Below are positions 35,804 to 46,900 of a DNA stretch of 64,000 bases, one piece after another. The notes beneath the pieces are model-generated. The model did not search any database and was not told the DNA's origin. It was given only the letters and a program-made list of their open reading frames with translations. The stretch comes from Aradus depressus (taxonomy: Eukaryota > Arthropoda > Insecta > Hemiptera > Aradidae), in the NCBI GenBank assembly GCA_963662175.1, contig OY759227.1, positions 2,450,501 to 2,514,500 of the forward strand, given 5' to 3'. The translations under genes and the position numbers were made by a program. The first letter of the stretch is position 1. Each line of letters opens with the position of its first letter.

Positions 35804-38631
35804 CAGAGCAAAAATTGTGTCTCTGGAAACACGGTTTTTGTTCGACAGGTCCCTTCTTCATGAGTCTGCTCTTAGTCCTTCTCCGTTTGGTCGTCGTGAA
35901 CCGGCACTTTCGGGTGTCTCTATCACTCACAACAACCCAAAAAAAAAAATTCATCTCGCACTTGTCACTTCATTTTTCACCATTCACCGTCATCCAAAAA
36001 AAAAATTTTTACATTCACAAAAACCAAATTTATATTTAATTATAATATTGCCGCTTCACCACTTAATATCTTTTCTTACTTTCCATCTTTCTTTCTATCT
36101 TAATCTCAAAAAAAAAATTTATATTCTACTTCAAATCATAAATAAAAAAATAATAATTGGGTTGCTTTTCTAAATTCAGTTCCTCATTCCTCATCATCAT
36201 TTTCTAAATATTTCTTCACATATCTTTGGTTCAAATAAAATTCAACTTCCTATGTCAACTTCTCAAGTTACAAAATTCCCCCTTACAAAGTATAAATATT
36301 CCTTATCCCATTATTTCGACGTTACCTAGGCCTTCGCCCCTTCCCTAACTCCTCCTATAGCTCAAAAAAAAAAAAAACTTCAACTTCTTAATCTCAAAAA
36401 AAAAATCCCTAATAACTTCTTATATCATCGTAGATTATTATTCTCATATATCGTCGCAGAAAATGTGGATCCTCCCTTCCTTGGGTAGGCTATCTCACAA
36501 AAAATATAAATATCTAGCTATCTATTCTCTAATAGCTCTAACTTCCAAATAACTTCCTCAATATCTAAGTTTTCAGTAACGTCTAGTAAGTCTCAAAGAA
36601 AAAATTATCCCCATGTATTCTTATTATTTTATTATTAATTATATTACATCCCCTTTTCTTAAACAAAACATATCTAGATGAAACTATTTATAAAATTCTT
36701 AATTCTTCTCGCGAATAATCCTATCCCTTCACTCTCTTTACCCAAAAAAAAAAAACTAAAAAAATACTTGCCAGCAAATCTACTAATCTTCCATTTCCTA
36801 CGGTCTTACATATATGTATAATAAAGATAAATGTACTGATGTATGAAACCAACTTATGGGTCAATGCAAATGCAAAAATACTAGTGATAGGTATGTTAGA
36901 AATGGCTGCACAAATCCGCTTATGGAAAAATGCAAAAATAATAAAGGTATGTGTGTTAGAAAGGCTGCACAAATCCACTTATGGGAAAATGCATAAATAA
37001 TAGTGGTATATGTGTTAGAAAAGACTGCACAAATCCGCTTATGGGAAAATGCAAAATAATAAAAGTATGTGTGTTAATAATGACTGCACAAATCCACTTA
37101 TGGGAAAATGCAAAAATAATAGTGGTATTGTGTTAAAAAAAATGGCTGCACAAATCCGCTTATGGGAAAATGCAAAATAATGGTGGTATATATGTTAGAA
37201 AAGACTGCACAAATCCACTTATGGGAAAATGCAAAAAAAAATACTAGTGATAAGTATGTTAGAAATGCTGCATAAATCCGCTTATGGGAAAATGCAAAAT
37301 ATATATAGTGGTATATATGTTAGAAAAGACTGCACAAATCCGCTTATGGGAAAATGCAAAAATAATAGTGGTATATATGTTAGAAAAGACTGCACAAATC
37401 CATTTATGGGAAAATGCAAAAAATAATGGTTGTATATATGTTAGAAAGGCTGCACAAATCCGCTTATGGGAAAATGCAAAATAATGGTGGTATATATGTT
37501 AGAAAAGACTGCATAAATCCGCTTATGGGAAAATGCAAAATATATATAGTGGTATATATGTTAGAAAAGACTGCACAAATCCGCTTATGGGAAAATGCAA
37601 AAAATAATAGTGGTAGGTATGTGTGTTAATAGGCTGCACACATAAAAAATATATACATACTGTCTTCCCCCCTTTTTCGCGATCATTCACTCACAACTTC
37701 TTTCATACCAGCATACATTCTTCTAATCCTAAATTAACATTTCTACACTATATACAAATAAAATCATAAAAAAAAATGCAAAATAATACAAAATCCCCTC
37801 CTGTGTATTGTGTAAGTTGAGTAATGTAAAGTGATTTCGTTTCTTAATGTTGTGTTGTCCGTACGGTGTAACATAAATGTATCAAATAAATCATAAATCC
37901 CCGTAATAATGTATGTTTTATGTGTATTAGCTTTGTCTAAATGTTTCTGAGATGGCTAGGTTCGATTCCCATAGGATCAGCTAAAAATCCTTCTCTGACC
38001 CCCAGTTGGACCGTTCCTTCCAGATACTGACCCCCAATGCCAAAAAGAGGAGGCAATCTGCACTCCCTCTCTCCGACACCAAGCGACAGCTCCGTCGGGA
38101 ACCAGTCCTGTGACTCGACATACAGGAAGCGCGTCAAGCTTCGGAGAGACCGGGCTAGTTCTCTGTCTACTGTTTCCAGGCTGAGCAAAGTGCAGACGCC
38201 AAATACTGCAAGAGACCAAATTGTCTCCGCCTGCTTATTGGCAGGGGATCAATTAGTCTCCGCTTGCTTATTATACTACAAACAAAAAAAAAAAAAAAAA
38301 AAAACGACTAATCTACTTCATTCATTCATCATACACTCTCGATTTATTAATATAAAACTAAATTCCCCAAAAAAAATCTACATATATACATATAGATGCC
38401 CATATCATGGAGGACACAAAAAAAAATCTTAATACGCATTATCGATGAAATCAGCTGTCTAGTTGAATGGTGAGCCTATCCCTCCATTGTGATTCTCATT
38501 CCATAGTTCTGAAAAGTATCAGATCCCTATTCTAAATTTTCCCTTCCGAAATATGGCTTTAATAAAGTACTATGAAATTTCCCCCTCTCTACGTCTTCGT
38601 CGTTTGGATCTGTCAGTAAGTAGGTCGTCTT
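35804..38631 (-). other. gypsy element 3' internal region, no env
   Basis: 2.8 kb between the end of pol and the 3' LTR. It contains the conserved motif block 36418-36497 and the tandem array 36830-37640. No env-like or other long frame is visible. A GC-richer patch at 37937-38220 has overlapping short frames without recognisable features. Confidence 0.5.
36830..37640 (-). repeat. ~60-bp tandem repeat, about 13 copies
   Basis: Units around CTGCACAAATCCGCTTATGG, followed by GAAAATGCAAAA and GTGGTATATATGTTAGAAA. Short frames across it are periodic artefacts. Confidence 0.85.
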
Positions 38632-39145
38632 TCAGTAACTACATTTTATTCTATATGGTCCTTCGAAAATACTTTTAAATTTCGTCGCCTGTACCGTAGC
38701 ATCATCAAGTGTCCTAAGAGATTTTACTAATACCAATTCCCCCCGATTGAAAATATGTTCGCGATGTTTACTGTTAAATTCTTTAGCATTTCTTTCCCCC
38801 GCGATTTTAATATTGTCTGAAACTTTGTCCCTTAAACGTCGAAGATGCCCCTCGTTAATTGTCCCTGTCATTTCGTTTATGTCTCTGTCTATGGTTCTAT
38901 TGTATATGTTGGACCAGGGTGTTTTGTGCTTAATTCCAAGCATTACCTCACATGGGTAAGCTTGTATTGTGGAGTGATATGTGTTGTTTATTATGAATTC
39001 AATGTCTTTGAGATGATTTGGCCATGTTGTATGTCTGTCGGTTAGTATTGTCCGTAAGTAGTTGCCAATATCTCTGTTTGTGCGCTCACTAAGGTTGCTC
39101 TGTGGGTGTCTGATGGACGCGTATGTGTATTTAATGTTTAGTGTC
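38632..39145 (-). pseudogene. gypsy pol, integrase C-terminal part
   Basis: Minus-strand continuation of pol beyond the Polinton insertion. It has the third catalytic acidic residue in SNLSERTNRD, then WPNHLKDIEFIINNTYHST, CEVMLGIKHKTPW and the terminal FKSIFEGPYRIK. The frame stops at 38632. The D-D part lies at 55105-55480 on the other side of Polinton-1. Confidence 0.75.
39140..39145 (+). other. Polinton-1 target-site duplication (left)
   Basis: AGTGTC, identical to 55105-55110. Six bases is the Polinton standard. Confidence 0.9.
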
Positions 39146-39711
39146 AGTAGGGGGGAGAGGTAGGGTGAGCTCGGAGCCACCCCTCCAACGACAAATCAAT
39201 GGATATTCCTATGGAGCTCATTCCCTCCAATATTGGCTTATACTGAAAACACCCCCCACTCCTCAGTCCATCTCTGTCTTCCGTTTTCTCTCTCTAATGA
39301 TGACATGTTAATGAGATCTGAACCGTGACCCAGTACAAAATATGAAAAGTGGTAAATATTGGAATATTTGAATGGGAAAAAATTTGACTGTATAGATCTT
39401 GAAAATTTGAAGATGGTGATATAAAATTTATTTTGATAACATTTCGGGAAACGTGAGAAAAATGCCTTTTTTCTCTCCAGTGAAGGAATTGCATAACAGG
39501 GGAATTATTCTTTAAATGTCGCGGTCATTAGAGATGCAAGAGAAGAAGAAAAAAAAATCATTCTAATACAAATTGTGAAAAATATTAAATTTTGGGAAAT
39601 TGGTCTCGGGAAAAATTTCTTTCTATGCAGCTCGTCGAGCTAAAGACAGTGATATAAAATTTATTTTAAAATTCTGCAAGAAAACTTGGGAAAATTGATT
39701 TTTGTTTCTTC
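39146..39711 (+). repeat. Polinton-1 left terminal inverted repeat
   Basis: Reads inward from AGTAGGGGGGAGAGG to TTTTTGTTTCTTC, then diverges from the right copy. Virtually identical to the complement of 54538-55104. The short frame at 39294-39494 is repeat sequence, not a gene. Confidence 0.9.
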
Positions 39712-39762
39712 GATTGATAGAGGAATGAAATAAAAAGAGAACATAACTAATAGCTTTTATTT

Positions 39763-40089
39763 TCATACTATAATTGTATAATTTTCTTTGATGGCTCGAT
39801 CTGTTAGCATTTTGCCAATTTCTGAATCACATTTACTGCACCAATTTAAAACATCAGAATGAATTTCAATTAAATTTGATTTGCAAAATATACATTCAAA
39901 ATGTTTATAATAATTGATAATTTCATCATCTTTGTGACAAGTAAGATGAATACTTGTCGGAGACAGACGCTGGAGAGAAATGTCCTTGGCACAGCCGTGA
40001 CAAATTGGTCGCCCTTCCTCGCATGAGTAGTATCTTATAATTACACACCGATATTGTCGACAGTCTACAAAAGGTTGCATAGCCGGCAT
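39763..40089 (-). CDS. small Cys-rich zinc-binding protein
   Basis: 108 residues from the ATG at 40087-40089 (MPAMQPFVDC). A splice acceptor-like T-run plus CAG lies just upstream (about 40099), so an earlier exon or 5' UTR intron is possible; the longer frame to 40146 would run through that tract. Cys pairs ICHGC, ECIFC and NWCSKC with intervening His (HLTCHKDD, YYKHFEC) suggest a RING- or zinc-ribbon-like fold. It is the first gene inside the left TIR and convergent with none. Not recognised beyond metal binding; a regulatory or ubiquitin-related role would be a guess. Confidence 0.5.
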   Translation of the reverse strand: MPAMQPFVDCRQYRCVIIRYYSCEEGRPICHGCAKDISLQRLSPTSIHLTCHKDDEIINYYKHFECIFCKSNLIEIHSDVLNWCSKCDSEIGKMLTDRAIKENYTIIV

Positions 40090-40299
40090 TTTTTTTTCTG
40101 AAAAAAAAACATGACTAAATTGCAATTCAATATAAATAATTTCCATTCAACTTTTTATGAACCAAACCTTTTTTAGCGATTAAAAGCTAGTAGAGCCGAA
40201 ACCTTTCTTGTCTCTTTCAGTTGGAGGTAAGGACTGAAAAAATGTCAAAAATGACTATTGCAAGAAATAGAGTTATAGGTCTAGAGCTTCGATTAACCT

Positions 40300-40888
40300 T
40301 TAAAGTACCTTAACTTGCTCCAATTTGGGGTACGATATCTTTTCACAAATTAGTTGAGCTATGGCGTCCCCTTTTTTGATAATGAAGGGGTTATCAGAAT
40401 GATTGAATAATATAACTTTTACTTCCCCACGATAATCCCTATCTATTACTCCAGCTGGAAAAAAAAAAAAAAAAAAATGAAAGCAATATATGAATGCCTT
40501 TCGATTCGCGTTAGCGACAGTTAATAAACTATACCTCCCACATCCAGAGAGTGTTTTAATGCTAGGCCAGATCGTGGAGCAATTCGTCCATAACAATTAT
40601 CTGGAACTTGTATTATCAAACCAGTTTCAATCAATGATAGACCTCGTGGCGGAACGACTGCATCATGGGAACTACAAAAGCAACGTACAAAATGTGATTT
40701 AAAAAAATAAATAAAAACAGCGCTGAATATTATTTTTTCGCCGTAAAAACGATGAAGAGCAAAAATGCTTTTATAGGAAATTAACTTGTATGTCAGTACC
40801 TTCTCAAATCGAAGCCCGCTGAAAATGCAGTTCCCTTCGTTGGGGCATAACCATTTTCGGAAATTAGAATGTATTTTAGAGAAGTCAT
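40300..40888 (-). CDS. dut: dUTPase, three exons
   Basis: Exons 40888-40800, 40671-40535 and 40454-40300, with introns of 128 bp (GTACTG...TGTAG) and 80 bp (GTATAG...CCAG), keep one frame for 126 residues. Trimeric dUTPase motifs appear in order: motif 1 in exon 1 (TAFSAGFDL), motif 2 [10 protein letters not shown] and the Cys-Tyr-Gly stretch in exon 2, motif 3 with [11 protein letters not shown] and motif 4 GDAIAQLI in exon 3. The catalytic Asp and the substrate-binding Tyr/Asp segment are present. The Gly/Ser/Phe-rich motif 5 tail is missing: it ends KLEQVKVL, shorter than the usual ~140. The enzyme hydrolyses dUTP to dUMP, protecting replicating DNA from uracil. Splice junctions are my inference from consensus and frame. 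Confidence 0.8.
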
Positions 40889-41171
40889 GTTAGGACCGAG
40901 ATTTTCGAAAATTAGTCTGTTGAATGTAAAAAATTTCATGAAAGAAAATAATTAGGAATGAGATATTAATAAGTAAAATAAAAAAAAAACTCACTATCTA
41001 CTGTAAGGCGTTGGGTATCTTCAAGATGTACAATGAGGAAATGCCTTGGCAAGTGATCTAGCAGCTTTATATGCATTTGTGCAACGAGGAAAGACCTCAC
41101 CAACTAACCTTGCAGTCTTATTTGCACTTATGCATTTCCTCTTCCTCCTCCCCTCCCTCGGCCATACAAGC

Positions 41172-41250
41172 TATATAAAGGGAGATAATCCATCGATCGA
41201 TCGTTCAGTTTTCTCGTGATTTCAAAACTTTTCACACCAAACAGGAAAGG
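41172..41250 (+). promoter_or_regulatory. Polinton-1 early promoter and 5' UTR splice donor
   Basis: TATATAAAG at 41172-41180 and a TCAGTT initiator at 41205-41210, then a short leader ending AAAG/GTATGT (intron starts 41250). The acceptor TTTCAG ends at 41532, directly before the ATG of the next gene. Confidence 0.65.
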
Positions 41251-41532
41251 TATGTTCTGTATAATTATAAAGTGCTTAAATATTAGTTAATTCTCTTAAA
41301 TATTTTTTCTTTGAGCTCAAAATTTCTTACTGGAATGTGCTATTCGAGACAGCTTCAGCACTATATTTTTAGTGTGCTAAACATTTATCTGTTTTCATAT
41401 TATAATTGCAATTAGCAAGACCTTTTTTCTTTAACATTTTTGGAATTATTTTAGTGGTGGGGTAAGGTTTAAACAAGCCAGTGTTCATTTTATCCTCACG
41501 GCAATGTTATTTTCTGATGGAAACTGTTTCAG

Positions 41533-41796
41533 ATGGCTGACCTAAAAGAAAAATTGAACTCAGTAGGGGATATAATCGATATCAGAAACATTTCTGATCT
41601 CACTGTAGATTATAATTACAGAGTGCTCAGTTTCAAAAGAACGAAGACGCTGTACGGACCGGCAGTTGTAACACTGTTGGTAGACCAGGAAGGGGAATCA
41701 TTCGGTATTTACCTCCCGAAAAGATATAGTAATGTTCTAACTGACGAAGAAATAAAAAAATACGAAGGTAATTATATTGCTAAAAGTATTCTCTAA
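41533..41796 (+). CDS. small early protein, possibly ssDNA-binding
   Basis: 87 residues (MADLKEKLNSVGD...). The ATG directly follows a splice acceptor, which fixes the start. The pattern of alternating hydrophobic strands with GPAVVTLLVDQEGESFGIYL and PKRYSNVLTDEEI resembles small beta-barrel proteins often encoded ahead of the polymerase in insect Polintons. An OB-fold, single-strand-binding role is an inference from position. No catalytic motif. Intact. Confidence 0.5.
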   Translation: MADLKEKLNSVGDIIDIRNISDLTVDYNYRVLSFKRTKTLYGPAVVTLLVDQEGESFGIYLPKRYSNVLTDEEIKKYEGNYIAKSIL

Positions 41797-42012
41797 TCAG
41801 TAATTTTGTCTGGTCATATTGTATCATTTTATTATTTTTAGGGAATATACATCTCATATATAAGGGGCGACAAGCCACGTCATACAAAATTATTTTTGAA
41901 TAATTAAAAAAATATTTATGTAGAGATATAATAATAATAAGATTAACAGTTTTCTATAGGTCTTAACCCTAATAATAAATAGAAGTTAAAAAAATTTATT
42001 ACCTACAAAATT
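41797..42012 (+). promoter_or_regulatory. gap before polymerase with a possible TATA box
   Basis: 216 bp. TATATAAG at 41857-41864 with TCATAC about 25 bp downstream is a possible second promoter, spacing shorter than usual. Nothing else seen. Confidence 0.3.
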
Positions 42013-45000
42013 ATGGTTGTACTATGTGAATATTGTGGGAAAACTTATTATAAATATGCAAACCTTATACGACATCAATTATCATGTAAATTTAATAAAC
42101 AACAACCGCCACAACAACAACAAAGCCAAATTCCTCCTCTTGACCAAGTTTCTACATCTAGTTGCATAAAACAAGTATTAAACGACACAATAGTGTATAA
42201 AATTCTAAAAAATGAAGAAAATATACCATCTCCTTCATAGTTTTTAAATTCAAAAAAGGTTGAAGTTCAAAGTATTATCAAAAATCATCTTAAAAGAAAA
42301 CCAAATTTAAAAATTCAGTTTTTATTAGAATGTGAACATATCAAACCTTTTACTAGTGGGGAAGAGCAAAGACGCACAACATGTTTTAAAACAGTTATGA
42401 CTCATGTTGACATTAGTACCGAGCTAACAAAGTTTATTGATACTTCTTATGAAAAAATATTAACGGAATTGGATGAATCACACTTGGAAAGAGGTAGTGG
42501 ATGGGCTTTATCAAAAATAAATCATCTTTTACTTAAAATATGTAAATATTTACCACTCCAAGGAACTTCATATTTATGTCTACCTCCAAGTGTTTTAAAT
42601 AAGAGAGCTATAATAAATCCTAAAAATTTGGATATTTATTGTTTTAAATATGCTATTTTATCGGCCCTATTGCCCAATGAAATACTTGACAAAGGCAATG
42701 TATCTAATTACCGAAATATTAATCATAATTTGAATTTCGAATGTTTAAAATTTCCGGTGCAAATCAAAGACATTGAAAAATTTGAAACTGCAAATAGTGT
42801 AAGTGTTAACGTATATTCCCTAGGGGCTAAAAATGAAATATACCCTATTAGAGTTACTAGAAAGGAAAATATTCAACATTTCGATCTACTTTATTTAACT
42901 GATTTAGACTCAGAAAACACTCACTATTGTTTAATTAAACACTTTAAGAGATTAGTTCGTTCTCAAATTACGAAACATGGAGGAAGAATTGAAATATGCA
43001 AGCAATGTTTTACACATTTTGGAGATCGGGGGAAAGTTTTGGCTATAGACCGACTATCCAACCATAAATTGCTATGTTCAGAGAAAAAATTGGCTCGCAT
43101 AAAGTTACCAGATGAGGGATCAGTCTTAGAATTTAAAAATGAAAAACATTTGCAGAAAATTCCTTTTGTAATTTATGCCGACCTAGAGACAGTTTTACTT
43201 CCCATTTCTGACCGATCGGAAGATTCTGAACCACTAAGAAAACACAACTATAATAAATCAGCATAAAGTAATGAGTTATGGGTTTTATGTAAAATCAGAT
43301 ATCGTACATCCTAGTATTCCCACGCATCCAGAGATTTACACGGGAGAAGATGCAATACAAAAATTTGCGAAGAGTCTTTACAAACTAGCTATTTCGATTT
43401 CAAATATATACCAGCAAAATCGCGTAATGAATCCACTAACTGAGGAGGAATATTCTCGCATATCTAATGTTAATGACTGTGAGATATGTCATCTTCCCTT
43501 TAACGATATTAACAATACCAAAGTACTTGATCACTGTCACGTCACGGGTAATTTTCGCTTTGTTTGTCATTCAAATTGTAACTTAAAATTAAAAAAACCA
43601 AAATTTATTCCAATAATATTACACAATGCTTCTCACTTTGACAATCACTTCATAATAAAAGCTCTTGCAGAAGAAAAATCTGGTGAAATAGACGTCATAG
43701 CAAGCACAGAAGAAACCTATATAAGTTTTTCAAAAAAAGGTGCAATCAAATAGAGATTTATTGATTCCTATAGATTCATGTCCTTTAGCTTAGGTAAACT
43801 AGTTAGCTTTCTTAATAATTTCCCAATAATTGAAAAGTTTTTTCCCAACACAAGTAAGAAACACCTTCTAACAAAAAAAGGAATATTTCCATATAATTAT
43901 ATAACCACATTTGAAAAATTGAATGAAACATCATTGCCAGCAAAGCAACACTTTTATAACTTACTAACTGAAGAGGACATAAGCGATAAAGAGTATGAAC
44001 ACGCTATGGATGTTTGGGAAACCTTCAATATTCAAACATTAAAGCAATATGGAGAACATTATTTAAAACTTGATATTTTGCTTCTTTGTCAAGCGTTTGA
44101 AAATTTTAGAGAAAACTCAATACTAACGTATAAATTAGACCCAGTTTGGTACTTCTCAGCCCCAGGTTATTCATGGGATGCAATGCTATATTATACAAAG
44201 GTAAAATTACAATTGCTTACTGGTTATGACCAAATACTTATGATAGAAGAGGGAATACGTGGGGGTATGACGCAATGCATTACAAGATACGCTAAAGCGA
44301 ATAATCCCTATATGAAGGAAAAATACAATCCAGATATAGCAACCAGTTACATTATTTATTTAGATGCCAATAACTTATATGGATGGGGAATGAACCAAAT
44401 GTTGCCCTATGGGGCTTTGAATGGGTTGATGTAGACGATGATTTTCAAAAAAACATTAAACATTTATTGAATTCATTGACTCCAGAGTCATCTTTAGGCT
44501 ACATTTTTGATGTAGATGTAAATTATCCTGTTGAATTGCATAATTTACACAATTTTCTTCCCTTATTTCCAGAAAAAAAATGTCCACCTGATGGCAGCAA
44601 AAATAAAAAACTAATGAATACTTTAGACAACAAACGAAACTATATATGTCATTATTTAAATCTTAAACAAGGTCTAGATATGGGACTTGAACTCATCAAG
44701 ATTAACAGAGCCTTAAAATTTAAACAATCTCTATGGCTAAAACCATATATTGAGTTAAATACTAAAAAAAGATCGGAAGCTACTTGTGAATTTGAGATAC
44801 AACAATTTAAATTAATGAACAACACAATATTCGGCAAAAGTATTGAAAATATCAGGAAGCGTCAAAATATAAAATTAGCAAACAATGAAAATCAATTACT
44901 GAAACTTATTCGTCGCTCAAATTTTATTGACTGTACAATTTTTGATGAAGAGTTGGCGGCGGTACATTTACAAGTAGAGGTGGTTGAGTTCAATAAACCC

Positions 45001-45594
45001 ATTTATATAGGTTTTTCGATTCTGGAATTATCTAAATTGTTAATGTATAATTTTCATTACAATATAATGTTAACTAGATATAATTTAAATAGTTTACATT
45101 TATTGTACACTGACACAGATAGCTTAATGTATAATATCTTTACGGAGGATATTTATAAAGATATGAAAAGTATGTCAGATGAATTTGATTTTTCCAGCTA
45201 TCCTCAAGATCATTTTTGTTATTCAAATAAGAATAAAAAACAGTTGGGCAAAATGAAAGATGAAACAAATGGAAACGTTATTACTGAGTTTATTGGGTTA
45301 AGGCCAAAAATGTATAGTTTCAAAATTCTAAATGATTTTGATGAAATTATCAAAAAACGTATTAAAGGTGTTAAAACATACGCAGTTTCAAAAAAAATAA
45401 GCTTTAACGATTTCCTTAAATCACTTCATGAATTAACTGAGAAGTATACATTTTTTTACACATTACAATCTAAATTACATAATGTCTATACAATCAAACA
45501 ACAGAAACTTGCATTGTCTCCTTACGACAACAAAATATATATTAAACCAAACAATATAGATACGTTAGCATTTGGACACAAAGATATTGAATAA
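42013..45594 (+). pseudogene. polB: Polinton-1 protein-primed-type DNA polymerase B (inactivated)
   Basis: About 1,190 codons of polymerase in four open pieces. An N-terminal C2H2-like finger (CEYCGKTYYKYANLIRHQLSC) is followed by a Gln/Pro linker; then TAG at 42238-42240, a frameshift near 43250-43271, TAG at 43751-43753 and a frameshift near 44410. Visible domains: exonuclease I (IYADLETV), an HNH-like DHCHVTGNFR with FVCHSNCNL, exonuclease II (NASHFDNHFI), palm motif A (YLDANNLYGWGMNQ), motif B region (NNTIFGKSIENIRKRQ) and motif C (YTDTDSLMYNI). The C-terminus ends GLRPKMYSFK and KGVKTYAVSKK. It would replicate the element by protein priming at the termini. With four lesions no full product is possible unless frames are bypassed. 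Confidence 0.9.
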
Positions 45595-45968
45595 GTTTCA
45601 CGTTGTGCAATATTCACAGTAGTATTTACCATTATGTTAGAATGTATTTAAATTTCATTCAATATTATCAATATTGTAATTTACAGTAATATTATTACCA
45701 TTATTGTTATTGAATTGATAATCAAGAATAACTCATATGCAATAAGTAATAATTTATATTGTTCAACAAGAAAAAATTAAAAAAATAAAAATGTAATTTT
45801 TATTATATTATATTAATTTTTGATTGTGGTATTGGATTAATAAAAATGCATGTTGTTCATTAATGAAAATTTTATTCCCTTTTCCCTGATCATTCTCATA
45901 CATTAAAATAAATGGAAGAGGTGAGTGAAAAAAAATAATAAAAAAATAATAATAATCATGGATTTCTG
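45595..45968. other. convergent intergenic region
   Basis: AT-rich sequence between the 3' ends of polB (+) and the integrase gene (-). An AATAAA at about 45839 on the plus strand could serve polyadenylation; no ORF. Confidence 0.4.
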
Positions 45969-46898
45969 CTAAACAATGTCAGAGGATTTTACCCAAGATG
46001 GTTTATGAAACCCTAACCATTTTACATAGAGTTTGTCTTTTTTTCTCCTTAACACTCTTTCAATTAAAAATACATCTGGGTATTTAACCTTTTGCAATTC
46101 TTCATTATAAAAGCCACCTTTAATCGGCTGCTTCGTCAAATCTTCAAGTAAATAAGTAACAGGTGCGGTATCTTGAATTTTAACAATTTTGAATATTTCA
46201 TTGGACCAATTCGGGGTAAATCCCTTTGAAAATTGACTTTTGTTTTTGGATACTCTCACAAAATCGCCTATGGAAAATTTATTTTTCTTAATTACAGCTT
46301 TCGGAGATTTATATACAGTTTCTAAAAGAAAATTCTGCATAGATGCAATAACATCCTTTGGTTTCATATGGATGGTTTGATGGACTGTATTGTTATACTC
46401 CTTCACGAGTATTGGTAGCAAATCCAAGTATTTATAATTGCCTCTTACACTAAACATTTTCCACATCTTGGATTTGAATGTTCTGTTAAACCTTTCCACT
46501 ATACTCGCCTTCAAAGTGCTAAAGGTGCTATAATGATTTATATGATTTTTCTTCATTAGTCTCTGAAACGTTTTATTGTAGAACTCTGAACCTCTATCAG
46601 ATTGAATATTTCTGGGAATTCGACCTCCACTGTCTTGTATCACTTTCTGCATGGACTCGGTCACATCCCTTCCATTTTTGCTTTTCACAGGTGTCACCCA
46701 AGCAAGTTTTGAGAAACAGTCAATAACAGTTAACAAATATTTATAACCTTTGTTCTGTTTGGCGTAGGGTAACATCTCTACGAGGTCAATTTGCCAAAGA
46801 TCATCAATCCCTTTCAAAATTACATTTCTTCTCTTATATCTTCTCCGAGCTGGTTTGTGTAGCTCATCAACAATAACTTGTTTTATTTTTGTAGTCAT
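45969..46898 (-). CDS. int: Polinton integrase with chromodomain
   Basis: 309 residues, intact. The rve core has D in LWQIDLVEM (about residue 36), D in NIQSDRGSEF and E in ASIVERFNRTF, the DDE triad. A C-terminal SH3-like part (FSIGDFVRVSKNK) and a chromodomain (FLIERVLRRKKDKLYVKWLG, ...SWVKSSDIV) follow. There is no N-terminal HHCC zinc domain in this frame; the protein begins MTTKIKQVIVDELHKPARRRY. It joins the element ends to target DNA, giving 6-bp duplications; the chromodomain may direct it to histone-marked chromatin. The stop-to-start gap to the upstream gene is only 2 bp, consistent with one minus-strand unit. Confidence 0.9.
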   Translation of the reverse strand: MTTKIKQVIVDELHKPARRRYKRRNVILKGIDDLWQIDLVEMLPYAKQNKGYKYLLTVIDCFSKLAWVTPVKSKNGRDVTESMQKVIQDSGGRIPRNIQSDRGSEFYNKTFQRLMKKNHINHYSTFSTLKASIVERFNRTFKSKMWKMFSVRGNYKYLDLLPILVKEYNNTVHQTIHMKPKDVIASMQNFLLETVYKSPKAVIKKNKFSIGDFVRVSKNKSQFSKGFTPNWSNEIFKIVKIQDTAPVTYLLEDLTKQPIKGGFYNEELQKVKYPDVFLIERVLRRKKDKLYVKWLGFHKPSWVKSSDIV

Positions 46899-46900
46899 GA

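Noticed and set aside
36721..36978. Tandem arrays (29-, 60- and 123-bp) as a possible CRISPR array
   Set aside because: No unique spacers between conserved repeats, eukaryotic context, no cas genes.
37229..37629. Short overlapping ORFs with repeated YMLEKTAQIRLWENAK text
   Set aside because: Periodic translation of a 60-bp minisatellite.
37945..37985. GGTTCGATTCC resembling a tRNA B box / T arm
   Set aside because: No matching A box or cloverleaf around it; not called as tRNA or SINE.
39294..39494. 66-codon ORF identical to one at 54756-54956
   Set aside because: Part of the Polinton-1 terminal inverted repeat.
42013..45594. polB fragments as four separate genes
   Set aside because: They are consecutive pieces of one polymerase in conserved order, separated by stops and frameshifts.
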